From an uncultured bacterium (GTDB taxonomy: Bacteria > Bacillota > Clostridia > Lachnospirales > Lachnospiraceae): DNA of 13,788 nucleotides. Under the pieces are notes generated by a model that made no database searches, was not told the DNA's origin, and saw nothing but the letters and a program-made list of their open reading frames with translations. A program made the position numbers and the translations under genes. Location of the stretch: the NCBI GenBank assembly GCA_905215155.1, contig CAJMPJ010000068.1:1-13788 (forward strand). The letters run 5' to 3'. Positions within the stretch are counted from its first letter, which is position 1, and each line of letters begins with the position of its first letter. Of this stretch, positions 6,740-12,793 are shown one piece after another.

Positions 6740-7033
6740 ATGAGTTGTAATAGTTGGAATAATTGCGGATGCTGCAATAATAATAATGACAATAATAACT
6801 GTAACGTCAGCTGTACAAGAAGCAGCAATATGAATAAATGTAAGAGTGAAGTCAGCGATGCAACCACAGGAAACGGAAACATGAGTATGTGTTATCGTCA
6901 GGGTTATGCCGCTGGTTTCAAGGATGGCTATGAGACGGGGTTCCGTGATGGATTCTGGTCTGCTACCGGATGCGGAAGAAGCTATAACGGTTCAGTCATG
7001 GGGGATTCTGAATCTGACTGTGGCTGCAGGTAA
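6740..7033 (+). CDS. Cys/Asn-rich small protein with GX3 aromatic repeat
   Basis: This 97-residue protein is not assigned to a characterised family. Residues 1-36 are dominated by Asn and Cys; there are 11 cysteines overall, including CGCC near the start and CGC at the end. Residues about 55-72 hold five GX3 units, GY-GF-GY-GF-GF, in a 4-residue rhythm that would put the aromatics on one helix face. The rhythm recalls the deca-GX3 motif of Yae1-like proteins. There is no signal peptide or membrane helix. The start is supported by GAGGAG at 9 nt spacing. A sigma-K-like promoter upstream and a terminator just downstream make it a single-gene unit in the 126-bp-spaced wake of the FtsA-like gene. 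Low-complexity, Cys-rich make-up plus the promoter suggest a cross-linked spore coat or exosporium protein. That role is inference. Confidence 0.72.
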   Translation: MSCNSWNNCGCCNNNNDNNNCNVSCTRSSNMNKCKSEVSDATTGNGNMSMCYRQGYAAGFKDGYETGFRDGFWSATGCGRSYNGSVMGDSESDCGCR

Positions 7034-7050
7034 TGTTCCATACAAATATG

Positions 7051-7087
7051 AAATTCTGGTTTCTTTTACGGAGACCAGAATTTTTTT
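7051..7087 (+). terminator. Terminator after the Cys-rich gene
   Basis: AAATTCTGGT and ACCAGAATTT pair perfectly over 10 bp. The stem continues four more pairs with two G-U wobbles and is followed by a run of Ts. It lies 18 bp after the stop codon. Confidence 0.9.
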
Positions 7088-7182
7088 GTCCTGAATGGGG
7101 ACAAAGTAGAGGGAGAACCATCATTCGTTTAAGAAAAAAATTATAGCTAAATAAAAACACCATTGTTTGGTAAAAATGTATA

Positions 7183-7211
7183 TTGAAAAAGTATATATGG
7201 TGTGTTAGCAT
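7183..7211 (+). promoter_or_regulatory. Possible promoter of the SDR gene
   Basis: TTGAAA (7183-7188), a 17-bp spacer and TAGCAT (7206-7211) form a plausible sigma-A promoter. The operator-like repeats begin at its -10 box and run downstream, where a bound repressor would block transcription. The -10 match is only fair. Confidence 0.4.
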
Positions 7212-7260
7212 ATATACAAGTCATTAAGTTTGTATACAAATATTTATGTTTGAATACAAT
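7209..7260 (+). promoter_or_regulatory. Three operator-like repeats at exact 20-bp spacing
   Basis: CATATATACAAG (7209-7220), TTTGTATACAAA (7229-7240, a perfect 12-bp palindrome) and TTTGAATACAAT (7249-7260) share the ATACAA core in the same phase every 20 bp, about two helical turns. The central copy fits the FadR/GntR operator pattern TNGTNNACNA. The 20-bp blocks 7221-7240 and 7241-7260 are identical at 15 of 20 positions. They lie 64 bp before the SDR start and are probably bound by the GntR regulator encoded at 8272. Confidence 0.6.
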
Positions 7261-7323
7261 TCAAAAAACATAGTGATGACGAGATAACTGACCAAAAAAA
7301 CACGAGTAAAGGAGAATTGAATC

Positions 7324-8136
7324 ATGAATAAGGATTACCTAACAAGCCAGTTTTCCCTTGAAGGAAAGGTTGCCTTAGTGACAGGCGCTTCCTATGGTAT
7401 TGGATTTGCCATTGCGAAATCTCTTGCAGCAGTTGGTGCTACCATCGTTTTTAATGATATCAAACAGGAATTAGTAGATAAGGGGATCGCTTCTTATAAA
7501 GAAGAAGGAATTACCGCTTATGGATATGTATGTGACGTTACCAATGAAGACGGCGTAAATGCTATGGTAGCTCAGATTGAAAAAGAAGTTGGTGTGATTG
7601 ACATTCTGGTAAATAACGCCGGTATCATCAAACGTGTTCCCATGTGCGAGATGTCAGCTGCAGATTTCAGGCAAGTAATTGATGTTGATTTAAATGCACC
7701 ATTTATCGTAGCAAAGGCAGTTATTCCGTCAATGATTAAAAAGGGTCACGGAAAGATCATCAACATCTGTTCCATGATGTCTGAACTTGGCCGTGAGACA
7801 GTAGCTGCTTATGCAGCAGCAAAGGGCGGACTTAAGATGCTGACCAAGAATATTGCTTCTGAGTACGGCGAGTATAACATTCAGTGTAACGGCATCGGAC
7901 CTGGCTACATTGCGACTCCTCAGACCGCACCGCTTCGTGAGACTCAGGCAGACGGTTCCAAACATCCATTTGATCAGTTCATCATCGCTAAAACTCCTGC
8001 AGGACGCTGGGGAGAGGCGGAAGATCTGGGAGGCCCGGCAGTATTCCTTTCTTCCGATGCATCAAATTTTGTAAACGGACACATTCTGTATGTTGATGGC
8101 GGCATCTTAGCTTACATTGGCAAACAGCCCCAGTAA
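7324..8136 (+). CDS. SDR oxidoreductase, gluconate 5-dehydrogenase / KduD type
   Basis: This 270-residue cytoplasmic NAD(P)-dependent classical short-chain dehydrogenase is full length. It has the cofactor motif T20-GASYGIG, the NNAG motif at 97-100, and the complete catalytic tetrad N124, S150, Y163, K167 (YAAAK). The sequence SLEGKVALVTGASYGIG...IIKRVPMCEMS, GPGYIATPQTAPLRE and the DGGILAYIGKQP end resemble enzymes annotated in Firmicutes and Bacteroidetes as gluconate 5-dehydrogenase, which interconverts gluconate and 5-keto-gluconate. KduD (2-dehydro-3-deoxygluconate 5-dehydrogenase of uronate breakdown) is a close alternative, and sequence alone does not separate them. The start has AAAGGAGAA upstream. 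It leads the sugar locus behind three operator-like repeats and has its own terminator, so read-through to gntR should be limited. Confidence 0.9.
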   Translation: MNKDYLTSQFSLEGKVALVTGASYGIGFAIAKSLAAVGATIVFNDIKQELVDKGIASYKEEGITAYGYVCDVTNEDGVNAMVAQIEKEVGVIDILVNNAGIIKRVPMCEMSAADFRQVIDVDLNAPFIVAKAVIPSMIKKGHGKIINICSMMSELGRETVAAYAAAKGGLKMLTKNIASEYGEYNIQCNGIGPGYIATPQTAPLRETQADGSKHPFDQFIIAKTPAGRWGEAEDLGGPAVFLSSDASNFVNGHILYVDGGILAYIGKQPQ

Positions 8137-8188
8137 TTAGTCAGATTTTAACGTGAGATCAGACGTTCATCGTGTGGTTTCATGAGAT

Positions 8189-8238
8189 AAATATGGCCAT
8201 GATGTCTGCCGCCTTGCAGACTTCATGGCATATTTTTT
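8189..8238 (+). terminator. Terminator between the SDR and GntR genes
   Basis: AATATG(G)CCATGATGTCTGC and GCAGACTTCATGGCATATT form a long stem of about 19 bp with one bulged G and one T-T mismatch, a 6-nt loop, and a T6 tract within the right flank. It separates the SDR transcript from the downstream unit. Confidence 0.88.
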
Positions 8239-8250
8239 AATGTTTATAAT
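8222..8250 (+). promoter_or_regulatory. Possible promoter of the gntR-manA-ROK unit
   Basis: A perfect TATAAT (8245-8250) lies 21 bp before the GntR start codon, just after the terminator. The best -35 at 17 bp is TTCATG, which is poor and overlaps the terminator stem. An activator or read-through may contribute. Confidence 0.4.
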
Positions 8251-8271
8251 ATAGAAGACGGAGAGTGTTCC

Positions 8272-8994
8272 ATGGAAGGAAAAACCAAAACCTACAAGAA
8301 TCGTGGCGAGCTGGTGTTTGAGACTCTGAAACAGGAGATTTTGGACCTGGAATTAAAGCCTGGACAGATGATAAGCGAAAATGAGATATGTGAACGTTTC
8401 GGTGTATCCCGAACTCCGGTCAGGGATGCACTAAGAAGTCTGCAGGAACAGGGGTTTGTCATATCTGTGCCATATTCCGGTACCCAGGTGACTCTTCTCA
8501 ATCTGGATAATATCAAGCAGATGATCTATATGCGGGTTGCTGTTGAGACCATGGTTATGAGAGACTTCATGGATATCGCAACCCCAATGTGGATCGAGGA
8601 AGTGCGTTATATGATACGCAAGCAGCAGGCTCTGATTCAGGAAAAAGGATTTGAACCGGAACAGTTTTACCATATTGATGCGGATCTCCATGCCATTTGG
8701 TTTCGAGCTACCGGCAAAAAGAAGCTTTGGGATATGTTACAGGCCCAACAGCTGCATTACACGAGGTTCCGGATGCTTGACTTTGTAACTGAAACGGATT
8801 TTACGAGAATCATAAGAGAACACACAGAGCTGTTTGAGCTTCTGGAGAAAAAGGACATCGCAGGATTGGAACGTTCTCTCAGAGAGCATCTGTATTATAG
8901 CATGAAGAGGATGAAATATCAGATTGAAGTGGAATACAAAGACTATTTTGAACAGGAAGAGCAGGAGGATATCGAATGGCTGAGGTATCAATAG
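8272..8994 (+). CDS. GntR family transcriptional regulator, FadR/FCD subfamily
   Basis: This 240-residue DNA-binding regulator has an N-terminal winged HTH at about 10-75 (VFETLKQEILDLELKPG, then SENEICERFGVSRTPVRDAL, the recognition helix, and LQEQGFVISVPYSGTQVT, the wing). An all-helical FCD ligand domain follows (about 84-225) with the usual metal-site residues D136, H140, H184 and H206. FCD regulators bind small organic acids, often sugar acids or their phosphates, and usually repress the neighbouring catabolic genes. The start has GGAGAG at 6-7 nt spacing. The gene's last 19 bp overlap the next gene, which has its own AGGAGG inside gntR, so the two are translationally coupled. The likely target is the repeat cluster at 7209-7260, and perhaps its own promoter. 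Ligand unknown; a gluconate- or uronate-derived acid is inferred. Confidence 0.93.
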   Translation: MEGKTKTYKNRGELVFETLKQEILDLELKPGQMISENEICERFGVSRTPVRDALRSLQEQGFVISVPYSGTQVTLLNLDNIKQMIYMRVAVETMVMRDFMDIATPMWIEEVRYMIRKQQALIQEKGFEPEQFYHIDADLHAIWFRATGKKKLWDMLQAQQLHYTRFRMLDFVTETDFTRIIREHTELFELLEKKDIAGLERSLREHLYYSMKRMKYQIEVEYKDYFEQEEQEDIEWLRYQ

Positions 8995-9770
8995 CTGTAA
9001 AAGGAAAAGATGGAAGGGAGAAAGCCATTGCATTGGGAGAGGATCAGGCGATCCTTGTATTTGAAGGCGAGTATGAAGAGGGAGATGTGATCGTTGTCGG
9101 AACTGACCGGACGCACACCCATTATGTGGTACGGATTGATGACTGCATGGACGAATCCCTGGTGTATTTGACCAGACAGGAGGTGACGTATCGCATTCCA
9201 TTTGGAGAGAAGAAGGTATCTTATAATCCAAAAGCATTTACCGGCGAGAAGCATTACCTGACGATTCGCATTGCTTCTCAACACGAACCGGCTGTATATC
9301 GGAATCTTGCGAAAAATGTCATGGACCAGCATGGAGATACCGGCTGCTTCCCCCATGCGTATGCCAACGTTGAAACAAGAGGAGAAGCTGTGTTTGCGGC
9401 ACGCAATGCCATTGACGGTATTCTGGCAAGCCGGTCACATGGGAGCTGGCCTTATGAATCCTGGGGCATCAACCGTCAGGATGATGCAGAACTGACGCTG
9501 GAATTTGGTCGTCCTGTGGATTTTGACCAGGTGGTTCTTTATACCCGTTCTGATTTTCCCCATGACAACTGGTGGGTAAAGGCAACCTTTACATTTTCAG
9601 ATCACACCTCTGAGGAGGTTGAGATGACAAAAAGCGTAAAACCTCATGTATTTGCTATAAAACGCAGGAATATTACCTGGATTAAATTAAGTAATTTGAT
9701 AAAAGCAGACGATCCCTCTCCGTTTCCTGCCTTGACTCAGATTGAGGTATATGGAAAAGATTCTGAATAA
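8976..9770 (+). CDS. Cytoplasmic protein with discoidin/CBM32-like domain
   Basis: This 264-residue protein has no signal peptide or membrane segment. The N-terminal half (about 1-115) is beta-rich and not assigned. The C-terminal half (about 130-262) resembles an F5/8 type C (discoidin, CBM32-like) jelly roll. It has N144-AIDG, SWPYESWG, a DAELTLEFGRPVDFDQVVLYTRSDF core with the family's typical leFG-pV-id-v-ly-R pattern, a WWVKATFTFSD strand, and a closing TQIEVYGK. Such domains normally bind glycans outside the cell, so the lack of an export signal is odd. The start overlaps the 3' end of gntR and has AGGAGG at 7 nt spacing. Position in the locus suggests a role with the same sugar: a sugar-binding partner, an enzyme or an isomerase-like protein. 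Biochemical function is unknown. Confidence 0.85.
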   Translation: MAEVSIAVKGKDGREKAIALGEDQAILVFEGEYEEGDVIVVGTDRTHTHYVVRIDDCMDESLVYLTRQEVTYRIPFGEKKVSYNPKAFTGEKHYLTIRIASQHEPAVYRNLAKNVMDQHGDTGCFPHAYANVETRGEAVFAARNAIDGILASRSHGSWPYESWGINRQDDAELTLEFGRPVDFDQVVLYTRSDFPHDNWWVKATFTFSDHTSEEVEMTKSVKPHVFAIKRRNITWIKLSNLIKADDPSPFPALTQIEVYGKDSE

Positions 9771-9778
9771 TGTACGGG

Positions 9779-9792
9779 GGAAACCGTTAAAA
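9779..9792 (+). promoter_or_regulatory. Possible catabolite-response (cre) site
   Basis: GGAAACCGTTAAAA agrees with 12 of 14 positions of the Gram-positive cre consensus TGWAANCGNTNWCA, missing T1 and C13. It sits in the gap before manA, inside the transcription unit, where a CcpA roadblock could act. It is a single degenerate site, so weakly supported. Confidence 0.28.
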
Positions 9793-9800
9793 ATAGCCAG

Positions 9801-9829
9801 GTGGTAAAATATTCCAAATATATTACCAC
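9801..9829. promoter_or_regulatory. Inverted repeat just upstream of the manA ribosome binding site
   Basis: GTGGTAAAATAT and ATATATTACCAC are 12-bp arms with a single A-A mismatch around a 5-nt spacer, ending about 4 nt before the TAAGGAGGAG of manA. No T tract follows. It could be an operator, an mRNA-stabilising intercistronic hairpin or a translational control element. Confidence 0.5.
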
Positions 9830-9843
9830 ATAAGGAGGAGCAG

Positions 9844-10776
9844 ATGGAATTGTTGTTTTTAGAGCCTGTGTTTAAAGAGGCCATCTGGGGCGGCACCAGA
9901 CTTCGGGAGGTATTTGGTTATGAAATCCCAGGGGATACAACGGGAGAGTGCTGGGCAATCAGCGCGCATAAGAACGGAGAATGCCGCATTTTAGGGGGAA
10001 AATATGACGGAAAACTGCTTGGCAGTCTGTGGAAGGAGAAGCCAGAGCTGTTTGGTCATTATCCGGGGGATCAGTTTCCCCTTCTGATAAAGATCATTGA
10101 TGCAAAAAAGGATTTAAGCATCCAGGTGCATCCGGATGACACCTATGCCGGAATCCATGAAAATGGTTCCCTTGGAAAGACGGAATGCTGGTATATCCTG
10201 GATTGTGAACCGGATACAGAAATCGTGATTGGTCATCACGCAAAGGATAAGGAAGAGATGGAATCCATGATACGGGAATGCAGATGGGATGAATTTATCC
10301 GCACCGTCCCCATTAAAAAGGGTGATTTTTTTCAGATTGATCCGGGTTGTGTCCACGCCATTAAGGGAGGAACCATGATTCTGGAGACCCAGCAGAGCAG
10401 TGATATTACTTACCGTGTATATGATTATGACCGATTATCCGATGGAAAGCCGAGGCGGCTTCATGTAGAACAGAGCATTGACACCATTAAGGCACCTTTT
10501 GAACCCAATGAGAGCTGGCCGGTTACGGTGAGCATTCCGGGTGCGGTGCATACTCATTTTATAACCTGTAAGTTTTACACAGTGGACAAATATGATATTG
10601 AAGGTGTTTTTTCTATCGGGTTTAAGAAGTATTTTACCAATGTAAGCGTCATAAACGGAACGGGTTCCGTCAATGGAATCCCCCTGAAGGCAGGGCAGCA
10701 TTTCATCGTTCCGGCAGAGAGCGGAGAGTGCAGATTTGAAGGAACCATGACGATCATCTGTTCCAATCCGGAATAA
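9844..10776 (+). CDS. manA: Mannose-6-phosphate isomerase, class I
   Basis: This cytoplasmic Zn-dependent aldose-ketose isomerase converts mannose-6-phosphate to fructose-6-phosphate. At 310 residues it has the usual length of the Gram-positive type I PMI. It opens with LLFLEPVFKEAIWGGTRL. The Zn ligands are visible as Q94 and H96 (SIQVHPDD), E114 (GKTECWYIL) and H171 (GCVHAIKGG), and the conserved arginine of the ITYRVYDYDR motif is R191. The start has a near-perfect TAAGGAGGAG. It lies 73 bp after the discoidin-like gene and 15 bp before the ROK kinase gene. A fructokinase/PMI pair of the same two families occurs as gmuE-gmuF in the Bacillus subtilis glucomannan operon, which supports a joint role in mannose/fructose entry to glycolysis. 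Confidence 0.95.
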   Translation: MELLFLEPVFKEAIWGGTRLREVFGYEIPGDTTGECWAISAHKNGECRILGGKYDGKLLGSLWKEKPELFGHYPGDQFPLLIKIIDAKKDLSIQVHPDDTYAGIHENGSLGKTECWYILDCEPDTEIVIGHHAKDKEEMESMIRECRWDEFIRTVPIKKGDFFQIDPGCVHAIKGGTMILETQQSSDITYRVYDYDRLSDGKPRRLHVEQSIDTIKAPFEPNESWPVTVSIPGAVHTHFITCKFYTVDKYDIEGVFSIGFKKYFTNVSVINGTGSVNGIPLKAGQHFIVPAESGECRFEGTMTIICSNPE

Positions 10777-10791
10777 GGCAGGAGGAAAGAT

Positions 10792-11676
10792 ATGAGACTT
10801 GGGGCATTAGAAGCGGGCGGAACCAAAATGGTTTGTGCCGTCGGCAATGAACATGGAGAGATCGTTGACCGAATCTCCATACCAACGGAGACACCGGAAA
10901 TGACCGTACCAAAGCTGATTTCTTATTTTGCAGAGAAAGAGATTGAAGCGCTTGGAATCGGTTGTTTTGGGCCCATTGATTTAAACAGGAATTCAAAAAC
11001 TTACGGCTGCATTACCACTACTCCAAAGCTTGCATGGAAAAATTATAACATGGCAGGCGCATTTAAAGAGGCATTACATATTCCGGTGGGATTTGATACA
11101 GATGTCAATGGCTCCGCACTTGGAGAGGCCACCTGGGGGATTACCAAAGGGCTTGAAAACAGTATGTATATTACCGTTGGAACGGGTGTGGGAGCGGGAA
11201 TTATAGCAAACGGAAAGGTGCTTCACGGCATGCTTCATCCGGAAGGGGGCCATCTGCTGCTGGCAAAACATCCGAAAGATACGTTTGAGGGGACGTGCCC
11301 ATATCATAAGAACTGTCTGGAAGGGCTTGCAGCAGGACCTGCCATAGAAGCCCGCTGGGGAAAGAAGGGGTTTGAACTAGCAGACCGGAGCGAGGTGTGG
11401 GAATTAGAAGCTTACTACATTGCTCAGGCCCTGGTGGATTATATTATGGTCTTGTCCCCCCAGAGGATCGTTCTGGGCGGCGGTGTCATGCATCAGGAGC
11501 ATTTGCTGCCTCTTGTAAGAGAGGAAGTAAAACGTCAGCTGGCCGGATACATTGAGACCACAGAGCTTGATCACATAGAACAATACATCGTTCTTCCAAG
11601 CCTGAATGACAATCAGGGAATCATGGGAGCTTTAAAGCTTGGACTTGACGAATACCAACTGGAAAAGATAGGGTAA
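10792..11676 (+). CDS. ROK family fructokinase (GmuE/YdhR-like)
   Basis: This cytoplasmic ATP-dependent sugar kinase has 294 residues, normal for the family. It starts with the ATP-binding LEAGGTK loop. The catalytic base D104 lies in DTDVNGSALGE and a phosphate loop in TVGTGVGAGI. The Zn-binding ROK motif is present as H154 (HPEGGHL) with C169, H172 and C175 (CxxHxxC). The C-terminal adenosine segment is RIVLGGGVM. The Zn motif and overall sequence match the YdhR/GmuE branch, which phosphorylates fructose; mannose or another hexose is possible. A good AGGAGG precedes the ATG, 15 bp after the manA stop, so the two are co-transcribed. It is the last gene of the unit; the terminator lies about 115 bp downstream. 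Confidence 0.93.
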   Translation: MRLGALEAGGTKMVCAVGNEHGEIVDRISIPTETPEMTVPKLISYFAEKEIEALGIGCFGPIDLNRNSKTYGCITTTPKLAWKNYNMAGAFKEALHIPVGFDTDVNGSALGEATWGITKGLENSMYITVGTGVGAGIIANGKVLHGMLHPEGGHLLLAKHPKDTFEGTCPYHKNCLEGLAAGPAIEARWGKKGFELADRSEVWELEAYYIAQALVDYIMVLSPQRIVLGGGVMHQEHLLPLVREEVKRQLAGYIETTELDHIEQYIVLPSLNDNQGIMGALKLGLDEYQLEKIG

Positions 11677-11791
11677 TTTTCATTTTTCTCCTAAGGAGCG
11701 GCAGCAACTGCACTCACCGTTACAGGGCATTAATTTCAGCCAGTGCAATTCTTTTTCCAGACTCTGGAGATAAATCGTATCACGAAATTTT

Positions 11792-11823
11792 ACAGGCCGA
11801 ACGGTGATCGTTCGGCCTGTTTT
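11792..11823 (+). terminator. Terminator of the sugar operon
   Basis: ACAGGCCGAACG and CGTTCGGCCTGT form a perfect 12-bp GC-rich stem with a GTGAT loop, followed by TTT. On the other strand A residues follow, so it serves the plus-strand unit ending at 11676. The preceding 115 bp carry no gene. The T tract is short but the stem is strong. Confidence 0.8.
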
Positions 11824-11832
11824 CTGGAAAAA

Positions 11833-11979
11833 TCATTTTCCTTCGTTTACGATCTGTTCAAGGACCTGGATCAAATCGTAAATGGAATTGATCTGAACAT
11901 TTCTCTCCAGGATCTGATTTTTTAAATCAATGGAGAGAGTTTCAAATTTTGCCTGAACGGCAGGAGCTATATAGGACAT
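11833..11979 (-). CDS. 48-residue hypothetical protein
   Basis: This tiny ORF is supported by an excellent ribosome binding site (GAGGTGAT, 4 nt before ATG 11979) and protein-like sequence. It begins MSYIAPAVQAKFETLSIDLK, continues with NQILERNVQINSIYDLI and ends QVLEQIVNEGK. It is predicted to be almost wholly helical, with a leucine/isoleucine heptad-like pattern, no cysteine, and no membrane segment. A TATAAT box lies on this strand at about 12018-12023. It is convergent with the sugar operon and divergent from the 50-residue protein at 12090, with which it shares the same GAGGTGATAA leader. I believe similar small proteins occur in Lachnospiraceae, but I cannot name the family. Function unknown. 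Confidence 0.72.
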   Translation of the reverse strand: MSYIAPAVQAKFETLSIDLKNQILERNVQINSIYDLIQVLEQIVNEGK

Positions 11980-12042
11980 GGTTATCACCTCATTTTTATA
12001 GTGCACATCCGGAAATGGATTATACGTTATAAAACCATTTTC

Positions 12043-12072
12043 ACATAAAAACTTTCTATGACAGGTATACTA
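12043..12072 (+). promoter_or_regulatory. Possible forespore (sigma-F/G-like) promoter
   Basis: ACATA (12043-12047), a 18-bp spacer and TATACTA (12066-12072) each differ by one base from the sigma-G pattern (GHATR, CATNHTA). It lies 17 bp before the start of the small hydrophilic protein. No good sigma-A promoter is seen. Tentative. Confidence 0.3.
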
Positions 12073-12089
12073 TGGCTGAGGTGATAAAA

Positions 12090-12242
12090 ATGGAAAAAAA
12101 CCGATTGGAAAATCAATATGAGAAAAACGAACATGAAACGCACAGAAGCATAAAAGAAAAAGGTGACACAGAGAATCAGAATCAAACCCACAATTCCCGC
12201 AGGGAAGGTATGGGACCCAACACCAAGAGAAGGTCCGACTAA
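12090..12242 (+). CDS. 50-residue very hydrophilic protein, possibly spore-related
   Basis: A 50-codon ORF with GAGGTGAT 5 nt before ATG 12090. The product (MEKNRLENQYEKNEHETHRS..., ending REGMGPNTKRRSD) is almost free of hydrophobic residues and rich in Glu, Lys, Asn, Arg and His. It is therefore probably disordered, in the manner of minor small acid-soluble spore proteins. No catalytic or metal motif is visible, and it is not assignable to a named SASP family by eye. It starts 110 bp from the divergent 48-residue gene and is followed 7 bp after its stop by a strong hairpin, so it forms its own transcription unit. The spore link rests on composition and a weak forespore-type promoter, so it is inference only. 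Confidence 0.68.
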   Translation: MEKNRLENQYEKNEHETHRSIKEKGDTENQNQTHNSRREGMGPNTKRRSD

Positions 12243-12248
12243 TCAACA

Positions 12249-12282
12249 TGGGTGGAAGCCAGGATGCGTTGGCCTCCACCCA
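12249..12282 (+). terminator. Hairpin after the 50-residue protein gene
   Basis: TGGGTGGAAGCCA and TGGCCTCCACCCA pair over 13 bp with one A-C mismatch around an 8-nt loop, immediately after the stop codon. The expected T tract is replaced by mixed AT sequence, so it is either a weak terminator or a 3' stabilising hairpin. Confidence 0.6.
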
Positions 12283-12538
12283 CTAATCATTCATAATTAT
12301 GATCGGGCAGTATACAAAACTTCTTATCAGAAGGAGTGGTACATGGAAACGCGCATAGAATGAGTTGTTTATCTCTGGTATGGCAGTGATGCAGCGGTAT
12401 TGCGCGGTTATCATATCATTCTTCTTTGTTTGATAAGTTGTTTTGTAATAATAGTATATGTAAAATACTGGTATGTGTGAACAAGCTGGTTCTTGTCTGT
12501 TATGACAGAGAAAATGCTTTGAAAAGCCGGCAAGCCAC
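12283..12538 (+). other. Gene-poor stretch with an interrupted small membrane ORF
   Basis: A good ribosome binding site (AAGGAG, 7 nt spacing) precedes ATG 12343, but the frame stops after METRIE (TGA 12361-12363). In the same frame 38 further codons are open to 12480 and encode a strongly hydrophobic segment (IILLCLISCFVIIVYV) ending KYWYV. This may be a broken gene for a small membrane peptide. No other gene is seen here. Confidence 0.35.
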
Positions 12539-12793
12539 CTATTCTGTTTCGTCAACCTCCAAAAGACCCAGTTCGGAAAGGAGGGAGATGGTTGCCTTGG
12601 CAGCCAGTTCAACGGAAACACTGACGGAGGCGGCTGTAACACAACCGATCAATGCCGCAGTATCCGGGTTGATTTCCATATGTTTATAAGAACTTTTGGA
12701 TACCACAGAACTCACTTTTTCTATCACATAATCCATGTTCTGATTGATAACCTTTGTGGTTATATCCTTGGTTAAGTCGTTAAGTTTCGGCAT
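12539..12793 (-). CDS. 84-residue helical protein of unknown function
   Basis: This small protein has a clear ribosome binding site (AAAAGGAGTGG, 8 nt before ATG 12793). The N-terminal half (MPKLNDLTKDITTKVINQNM, then DYVIEKVSSVV) is amphipathic helix. Residues about 43-80 (INPDTAALIGCVTAASVSVSVELAAKATISLLSELGLL) form a mildly hydrophobic Ala/Ser/Val-rich segment, and the acidic end is EVDETE. There is no signal peptide, and the hydrophobic part is too polar for a confident membrane helix. A helical hairpin or oligomer is more likely. Codon use looks normal. No neighbour shares its transcript. I do not recognise the family. Confidence 0.78.
   Translation of the reverse strand: MPKLNDLTKDITTKVINQNMDYVIEKVSSVVSKSSYKHMEINPDTAALIGCVTAASVSVSVELAAKATISLLSELGLLEVDETE

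Noticed and set aside
9271..9495. Plus-strand frame inside the discoidin-like gene
   Set aside because: Shadow of the main gene, with no start signal of its own.
11690..11832. Open stretch in the same minus-strand frame after the stop of the 48-residue gene, ending with a Cys-rich tail
   Set aside because: It contains the perfect terminator hairpin at 11792-11820, has no good start codon with an RBS, and is most likely the 3' untranslated region of the opposite operon.
12283..12642. 119-codon minus-strand frame
   Set aside because: It overlaps the 84-residue gene in another frame, lacks an RBS and has an unnatural composition.
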